A stretch of 13,724 nt of DNA. Origin: a bacterium (GTDB taxonomy: Bacteria; JAMOTN01). This document shows positions 6,756 through 11,108 of the stretch, one piece after another (the first letter of the stretch is position 1; each line of letters begins with the position of its first letter). The notes beneath the pieces are model-generated. The model was not told the DNA's origin. It searched no databases and saw only the letters and a list, made by a program, of their open reading frames with translations. A program made the position numbers and the translations under genes. The stretch lies in NCBI GenBank assembly GCA_027062325.1, contig JAMOTN010000004.1, positions 1-13,724 on the forward strand. The letters run 5' to 3'.

Positions 6756-6786
6756 GTGATCCTTTGCTGCCCCTTTGTTATTATTT
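6732..6786 (+). terminator. rho-independent terminator after the aminotransferase gene
   Basis: A long imperfect hairpin starts with GGGGTGGCAAGGG (6732-6744), pairs with CCTTTGCTGCCCC (6761-6773) through G-U pairs and a short bulge, and is followed by a T-rich tail (TTTGTTATTATTT). It lies 46 bases after the aminotransferase stop. Confidence 0.75.
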
Positions 6787-6841
6787 GTAGAAAGTATTGT
6801 GAATGTTAAAAGGTAGGAGCAAAGAAAGGAGGATGAGAGGG

Positions 6842-7237
6842 ATGGAAGTGATTACAGTAAAAACTTCTCGTCGTATTCAGATGATTGATATAACTGCAGA
6901 GGTTGAATCTGTGGTGAGAAAAAGCGGTATTCAAAATGGAATAGTAGTGGTATTTATTCCTCATACGACTGCTGCTATCACGGTGAATGAAAACGCAGAT
7001 CCATCTGTAAAACATGATCTTGAGGAATTTTCAAAGGAGCTTGTACCGCATAATTGGCGTTGGACGCATGGTGAGGGAAATTCAGACAGTCACTTTAAGA
7101 GTTCAATGTTTGGTCCGTCATTGACGCTTATCGTGGAGAATGGTCGTATAGCTTTGGGAACTTGGCAGGGAATAATATTTGCAGAATTTGATGGACCGCG
7201 TACCAGAAAGGTGTGGATACAAGTTATTGGTGCTTAG
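6842..7237 (+). CDS. yjbQ: YjbQ/UPF0047 family protein
   Basis: This is a small conserved protein whose family is found in nearly all bacteria and archaea. E. coli YjbQ has been reported to have a thiamin-phosphate-synthase side activity, but the main role is not settled. Key family residues are all present in the 131-residue product: IPHTTAAITVNENADPSV (His41, Glu50, Asp53), WRWTHGEGNSDSHFKSSMFG (His76, Asn80, His84) and LGTWQGIIFAEFDGPRTRKV (GTWQ 106-109, Glu115). These form the conserved metal/phosphate-like pocket at the trimer interface. I choose the ATG at 6842 because AAAGGAGG (6825-6832) lies 9 bases ahead of it. Earlier in-frame ATGs at 6803 and 6833 precede or abut that site. It follows the aminotransferase terminator and reads on into the next gene after 37 bases. 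Confidence 0.92.
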   Translation: MEVITVKTSRRIQMIDITAEVESVVRKSGIQNGIVVVFIPHTTAAITVNENADPSVKHDLEEFSKELVPHNWRWTHGEGNSDSHFKSSMFGPSLTLIVENGRIALGTWQGIIFAEFDGPRTRKVWIQVIGA

Positions 7238-7274
7238 AAAGTGAAAGATGTGGGATTTTTAAGAGGTGATAAAT

Positions 7275-7715
7275 GTGAACTGGAGAAAATTTTTTAGAGA
7301 AAAGGCTTGGTTAGGGGGGACTATTTTAGTATTTGTTTTGTTGCTTTCAGGGGAGTTTGCTAATTCTGATTCGTGGTTTGCAGGTAAAAGACCGTATGCT
7401 TTCATGGTTGGTGGCGGTGAGGCTGATGTTTACTCAAATTGGTTTTTGTTAATTGGATCTGATTGGAGAATAAAGGGGAAAAATGTTGCCACACCGGATG
7501 ATGGAACGTTTGTCTATATGCTTAAAAAGTACGTTTATATCATAAAGAGAATAGGTTATAACGGCAAAATTTTGCCAATTGCCTTTAAAAAAGGGAATTT
7601 TTTGATGATGGGTTTGGAACTTGATGGTTATTATATTGTGTTTTTGCCAATTGTTGGTATGCAAAGTGAACCATATTTGACACCCTATCAATTAATGAAT
7701 ATGAGGGAAAAATAA
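7275..7715 (+). CDS. small exported or membrane-anchored protein of unknown function
   Basis: I do not recognise this family. The 146-residue product starts with a basic segment (NWRKFFREK), then a hydrophobic stretch at about 11-27 (AWLGGTILVFVLLLSG). This is either a signal peptide or an N-terminal anchor, and no lipobox cysteine follows. The remaining 115 or so residues are aromatic and beta-rich (SNWFLLIGSDWRIKGK, FVYMLKKYVYIIKRIGY, DGYYIVFLPIVG) and look like one compact extracytoplasmic domain. The GTG start at 7275 lies 8 bases after AGAGG. An upstream in-frame GTG at 7266 lies within that site and is rejected. It is probably co-transcribed with yjbQ and ends 4 bases before a strong terminator. 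Confidence 0.7.
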   Translation: MNWRKFFREKAWLGGTILVFVLLLSGEFANSDSWFAGKRPYAFMVGGGEADVYSNWFLLIGSDWRIKGKNVATPDDGTFVYMLKKYVYIIKRIGYNGKILPIAFKKGNFLMMGLELDGYYIVFLPIVGMQSEPYLTPYQLMNMREK

Positions 7716-7719
7716 GTAA

Positions 7720-7755
7720 GCCCGGCTGAGTTTGGATCAGCCGGGCATGTTTTTT
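7720..7755 (+). terminator. rho-independent terminator, possibly bidirectional
   Basis: A perfect 10-base stem, GCCCGGCTGA (7720-7729) with TCAGCCGGGC (7737-7746), has a 7-base loop and is followed by ATGTTTTTTG. It ends the yjbQ operon. Read on the minus strand it is followed by a T/A-rich stretch (TTACTTATTTTT), so it may also serve the convergent gene ending at 7790. Confidence 0.92.
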
Positions 7756-7789
7756 GATATTTTTGATAAGTTGTCTAGAGCGTATTTTC

Positions 7790-8758
7790 CTAATTGTCAA
7801 ACAAGTTATCTATAAAGTTGTGAATCTCTTGAGTTGCTGCATTGATTAGCTGTTGAGTTGCTTGATTTACTGCATGTTCAAGTTCTGAATGAAAGTGATC
7901 TGTCTCATTCTGAATGGCAGGTATTAGCTGATCTGCTGCAGATACGTATCCTGCTACATAGCCAAGTGCTGATGAAAATTCAACGTTTTTCTGAGTAAGC
8001 TTTTTAGCATACTTTGGATCTTCGACGTAATACATTACAAGAAGTCCTTGTATAGCTTTTTCGATTTCTTTAGCAGCGTTAACTAATCCCCTCAAAGCTC
8101 TTGTAGGGGGATTTTCAGAACGAAGTGCTTTCACAAGAATATCAATAACATTGAGCTTTTTGGCTTTTATAGCTTTTACAGCTTCCTCTGCAACAGCTTT
8201 TGATAACTTTTTCTCCTTGTCAACCAAAGCTGCATATTGATCAGCAATGTCTGGATTGTTGAGAAGCTCAATTTCCAATTGATAACGCTTTTTCCCAACA
8301 GCGAGCAACTTTCTTACAAGGCTTGCGAAGCCAAAGGCAACCTCTTGAACTTTCTTCTTGGCGATTTTTACTTCCTGCATATCTGAAACATTAAGAGTTA
8401 TTACAACCTTTTTAGTTTTCCCGGTAAAACTCTTTGCAATTAGTGTTTTGTTGACGGAAGAGCTATTGACTATTTTGTGGTAAACTTTCAAGGCGTCTTC
8501 TTTGTAGTTGTGTTTTTCTAAAATGGTTGCTGCCTTGAATAGGATACGGATAGCATCTTGCAACTTCTTGATTGAGCGGTCTTTGTATATCTTCAACGTT
8601 TCGTCGAAAGAAAACTCTGCTACGTATAGCATATTTTCTGTTTTTGCAGCTTCTCTTATTAGGCCATCAGCTTTTTTAACCAGTTCACCAACTGTTGCAG
8701 CATTTATAATTAAGTTTACAATCAATACACTGATAGGGATTATTTTTGCAAGATTCAT
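7790..8758 (-). CDS. secreted, mostly helical protein of unknown function
   Basis: I cannot assign a family. The 322-residue product has an N-terminal signal peptide (MNLAKIIPISVLIVNLIINAA, cleavage probably near residues 21-22). The mature part is rich in Lys/Ala/Glu/Leu with helix-forming heptad-like stretches, for example about 155-215 (KKLSKAVAEEAVKAIKAKK), and there are no cysteines. A shorter strand-like segment occurs in the middle (KTKKVVITLNVSDMQEV). The C-terminus is polar with several His and Gln (HFHSELEHAVNQATQQLINA). The ATG at 8756-8758 is chosen because GGAGGTGG lies 5-6 bases upstream. A GTG- or ATG-led extension to 8782 would run through that site. The gene stands alone: it converges with the yjbQ operon and lies downstream of the M23/PilN-like operon, separated by about 100 bases. 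It is likely periplasmic or cell-surface. Confidence 0.75.
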   Translation of the reverse strand: MNLAKIIPISVLIVNLIINAATVGELVKKADGLIREAAKTENMLYVAEFSFDETLKIYKDRSIKKLQDAIRILFKAATILEKHNYKEDALKVYHKIVNSSSVNKTLIAKSFTGKTKKVVITLNVSDMQEVKIAKKKVQEVAFGFASLVRKLLAVGKKRYQLEIELLNNPDIADQYAALVDKEKKLSKAVAEEAVKAIKAKKLNVIDILVKALRSENPPTRALRGLVNAAKEIEKAIQGLLVMYYVEDPKYAKKLTQKNVEFSSALGYVAGYVSAADQLIPAIQNETDHFHSELEHAVNQATQQLINAATQEIHNFIDNLFDN

Positions 8759-8855
8759 ATCTACCACCTCCATACTCCCCACGCTAGCAGGCTACTTCAT
8801 TCTACCCTTCCACAGTGAATTTTAATGATTTGATGAGGTGGTGTATCATACTTGG

Positions 8856-9203
8856 CTAATTACTTTTTATCCACGTTGCTAGTTTTTGTAAAGATATAGG
8901 TAATTTAACGGAACTTGTTGAAGTATAAGTTGTGTATTTAATGCGAATATCTCCTTTGTTTATGACTATTGAGTTAATAGCTAATTCATCTGGAAGTTCA
9001 TTTTCGAGTTTGTTCAGTGTTCCAAGAATGGATGGAGGAGATACGGTTTTTTCTTCGTATTTAAAATTAATAAAATTTAAGATTGCTCCAATTAAAAGTG
9101 TTGAAAGAGCAATAACAGCTAAGATTGAATAAAAATGTGGTGAGATTGGGAGACTTCTTGCCCATACCGGGACTAAATTATTAAGTTTCTTACTTTTTCC
9201 CAT
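8856..9203 (-). CDS. small single-span membrane protein, possibly PilN-like
   Basis: The 115-residue product has a cytoplasmic basic N-terminus (about 1-22), one membrane span at about 24-46 (YSILAVIALSTLLIGAILNF) and an extracytoplasmic domain. That domain shows LNKLENELPDELAINSIVIN, GDIRIKYTTYTSTSS and a final LQKLATW. PilN and GspL-type pilus/secretion assembly proteins share this layout: a single N-terminal span, then a ferredoxin-like domain with a (L…LP…v.l.s…g.i.i.g.a.s) pattern. I infer a PilN-like role at low confidence. It is short for PilN (usually about 180-200 residues) because the segment between span and domain is reduced. The ATG overlaps the end of the preceding gene by 31 bases, with GAGGTTGAT upstream. 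The two proteins are probably partners. Confidence 0.6.
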   Translation of the reverse strand: MGKSKKLNNLVPVWARSLPISPHFYSILAVIALSTLLIGAILNFINFKYEEKTVSPPSILGTLNKLENELPDELAINSIVINKGDIRIKYTTYTSTSSVKLPISLQKLATWIKSN

Positions 9204-9820
9204 AGTGAATCAACCTCACATTTTATCTCTCTGTTTAGTGATTCTTCAATACTGCTTTTAATCTGATTTATACTCTCTGAATCTTCAAATAGAAAAAATA
9301 CTTTTTCACCTTTTTCTTCGATGTCAGACATAGTAGAAGCGATGTTTACAATACTTTCTGAAGAGATTTCTCCTTGGGATGTAGAGAATTGCTCAGATGT
9401 TCCAATTATAAATTCGAAGTAAGGTGAGATTTCATTACTCTGTTCTTTTGATGAATAAGGTTTTTGAGTTTTCAAAGATAAAATTAGAAGGTTTAGCTTT
9501 GTCTCTTCAAGTTTTCCTATAAATACAGGGAGCAGGGCATTATGGATACAACAGTGATGTATATGAGCTGGATCAAATTTTGAGGAGGTGAGAATTATAC
9601 ATTTGGTAAAGGTTGGTATGTCCAGTTTTTCTCTTAAAGATAAAATCTTTATAGGTAGTTCTTCTACTATATCAAAGCTTTCAATGGCTACATTGTATTT
9701 ATAAGTATCAATAAGGATTGTGTGGTTTTGTGAAAAGATTAAAAAAGCTTGAGGAATAAAAGGCTTCATTTTTACCCAACTTTTAATACGTTTTTTCACG
9801 GCTTCTAACTTTTCGTTCAA
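9173..9820 (-). CDS. cytoplasmic protein of unknown function, partner of the PilN-like protein
   Basis: The family is not recognised. The 215-residue product has no signal peptide or membrane span. It begins with a basic amphipathic segment (EKLEAVKKRIKSWVK), followed by alternating hydrophobic strands (FLIFSQNHTILIDTYKYNVAIESF, CIILTSS). A HHCCIH cluster lies mid-protein with nearby Cys. A Ser/Glu-rich, probably disordered linker covers about 120-165. A final VFFLFEDSESINQIKSSIEE alpha/beta unit precedes the end. Its position directly before, and overlapping, a PilN-like single-span gene is the usual position of pilM, so a reduced PilM/GspL-like scaffold is one possibility, but I see no actin-fold ATPase motif. 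The TTG start at 9820 is supported by AAGGAGGT 7-8 bases upstream. It follows the LysM/M23 endopeptidase by 36 bases and is likely co-transcribed with it. Confidence 0.65.
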   Translation of the reverse strand: MNEKLEAVKKRIKSWVKMKPFIPQAFLIFSQNHTILIDTYKYNVAIESFDIVEELPIKILSLREKLDIPTFTKCIILTSSKFDPAHIHHCCIHNALLPVFIGKLEETKLNLLILSLKTQKPYSSKEQSNEISPYFEFIIGTSEQFSTSQGEISSESIVNIASTMSDIEEKGEKVFFLFEDSESINQIKSSIEESLNREIKCEVDSLWEKVRNLII

Positions 9821-9856
9821 TACTGCTACCTCCTTGACTTGATAATAATTTACCTT

Positions 9857-10954
9857 TTAAAGTCTTGTGTATTTTAAGGGGTTCACAGGTTTTCCGTATT
9901 TTCTAATCTCAAAATGAAGATGAGGGCCTGTGGCAATTCCAGTTTTACCAACTTTACCTATCACTTGACCTTTTTTAACATGCTGTCCATTTTTGACAAG
10001 TATTTTAGAAAGATGCGCGTATCGGGTTTCAAAACCTTTTTTATGCTTTATTACAATAACTTTTCCGTATCCACGAAGCCATCCTACAAATGTGACAACT
10101 CCATCAGCTGCAGCATATACTGGCCTTCCAATTTTACCGCGTAGATCAATTCCGGTATGAAGTAGCCTTATGTGATATACAGGATGAATGCGATATCCAA
10201 AAGGAGAGGTTATGATGATTTTACCTCTTAAAGGTGAAGAAAACATGTACTTTTTAGAGATATGTTTTGGTTTTTCTAGAAACATTGCTAAGTCAACATT
10301 ACCTTTTGCTTTGTAAGAAGCAGGTGGTATCAAGAGTTTCTGGCCTTCTTTTAACATTGCAGTTTTTAAATGATTGTACTCTATCAAATTTATGAGTTTA
10401 ACTTTAAATTTTCTGGCAATTGTCCACAAGCTGTCACCACGTTTCACAGTGTAAATAATAGGTTTATTTTGTTCTGTAGATTTTGTTAAAACTGTAGAAG
10501 AGATGGTTTGCTTGCGGTTTGAAAGGTTAAGTTGTGCTGGGAAAGTGTTTTGAGTTTGTATCTTAGAAGTTTTGGAATAACTTATCTTTGAATTGACATT
10601 TGAAGTTTCAACGAGCATTTGCGTGTTAGAGGTGAATTTTTTTGCTTTTACCTGGAGTTTTATCTCTCTTCCTTTCATTACTTTGAAAGAAAGTTTGTTT
10701 TGTGATGAGCTTTTTACTTGATTAAAAATTTTGTCTAGAGCTTTGACAAGTGTGATATTAACTTTATCGTTTTTATGCTGCCATTGCCAGTATTGAGTTA
10801 ATTCTAATGTTGTTTTGTATACATGACCTGATTTTAAAGGGGTGGCTTGAAATGAAAAAAGAATTGCTATGAGTGTGATTGAAAATATGATTGCTGCTAC
10901 AGTGGTTGAAAGTGTCATTAGATCTAATTTGATGTTGTTCAGTTTTAGATTCAT
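9857..10954 (-). CDS. LysM domain / M23 (lysostaphin-like) peptidoglycan endopeptidase, membrane-anchored
   Basis: This zinc endopeptidase cuts peptide cross-links of peptidoglycan. Of its 365 residues, about 14-37 form an N-terminal span or uncleaved signal (MTLSTTVAAIIFSITLIAIL). Residues 40-165 are a polar, low-complexity linker. A LysM peptidoglycan-binding domain covers about 167-211 (YTVKRGDSLWTIARKFKV…EGQKLLIP). The M23 domain covers about 240-362. All catalytic-site residues are visible: His266 and Asp270 (HTGID), His314 (RYAHL), and His345/His347 (GPHLHFE). It therefore looks active, unlike degenerate EnvC/NlpD-type relatives. The start is ATG at 10952-10954 after GGGAGGGGA. It heads the operon that continues into the unknown and PilN-like genes. 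It lies behind the flgE terminator and a possible sigma-28-type promoter, which suggests a role in inserting the flagellum or a pilus through the wall, or in cell separation. Confidence 0.92.
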   Translation of the reverse strand: MNLKLNNIKLDLMTLSTTVAAIIFSITLIAILFSFQATPLKSGHVYKTTLELTQYWQWQHKNDKVNITLVKALDKIFNQVKSSSQNKLSFKVMKGREIKLQVKAKKFTSNTQMLVETSNVNSKISYSKTSKIQTQNTFPAQLNLSNRKQTISSTVLTKSTEQNKPIIYTVKRGDSLWTIARKFKVKLINLIEYNHLKTAMLKEGQKLLIPPASYKAKGNVDLAMFLEKPKHISKKYMFSSPLRGKIIITSPFGYRIHPVYHIRLLHTGIDLRGKIGRPVYAAADGVVTFVGWLRGYGKVIVIKHKKGFETRYAHLSKILVKNGQHVKKGQVIGKVGKTGIATGPHLHFEIRKYGKPVNPLKYTRL

Positions 10955-10988
10955 ATTTTCCCCTCCCAGATTTTTGACTCCATAAAAG

Positions 10989-11015
10989 ATATCGGTAAAG
11001 AATAAAAAAAGTTAA
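10989..11015 (-). promoter_or_regulatory. candidate sigma-28 (FliA/SigD)-type promoter for the M23 operon
   Basis: Read on the minus strand, TTAACTTT (11015-11008), 11 bases, then ACCGATAT (10996-10989) match the flagellar consensus TAAAGTTT-N11-GCCGATAA at 6 of 8 positions in each box, with exact spacing. It lies about 35 bases before the start codon and just after the flgE terminator. The T-tract of that terminator overlaps the upstream box and raises the chance-match risk. Confidence 0.45.
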
Positions 11016-11056
11016 AATAAAAGCCCCGCCTCAGCTTTAACGCCAAGAGGCAGGGC
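11012..11056 (-). terminator. rho-independent terminator after flgE
   Basis: Minus-strand GCCCTGCCTC (11056-11047) pairs with GAGGCGGGGC (11032-11023), with one G-U pair and a 14-base loop, and is followed by TTTTATTTTAAC. It lies 52 bases after the flgE stop and closes the flagellar transcript. Confidence 0.88.
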
Positions 11057-11077
11057 AATTCCCAAAGCACTCACGGA

Positions 11078-11108
11078 GGGGTGGTGGTTGCTATGGGAGG
11101 GGGTGGGG
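11078..11108 (+). other. G-run tract between flgE stop and its terminator
   Basis: Four plus-strand G runs (GGGG 11078-11081, GGG 11095-11097, GGGGG 11099-11103, GGGG 11105-11108) form a potential G-quadruplex on the DNA strand. In the flgE transcript the same stretch is C-rich. The first loop is long (13 bases), so stability is uncertain. Confidence 0.3.

Noticed and set aside
6803-6841. Earlier in-frame ATG starts for yjbQ
   Set aside because: The AAAGGAGG site at 6825-6832 sits 9 bases before the ATG at 6842, and the family begins at that residue.
8759-8782. Eight-residue N-terminal extension of the secreted helical protein
   Set aside because: It would run through the GGAGGTGG site, and starting at 8758 gives a regular signal peptide.
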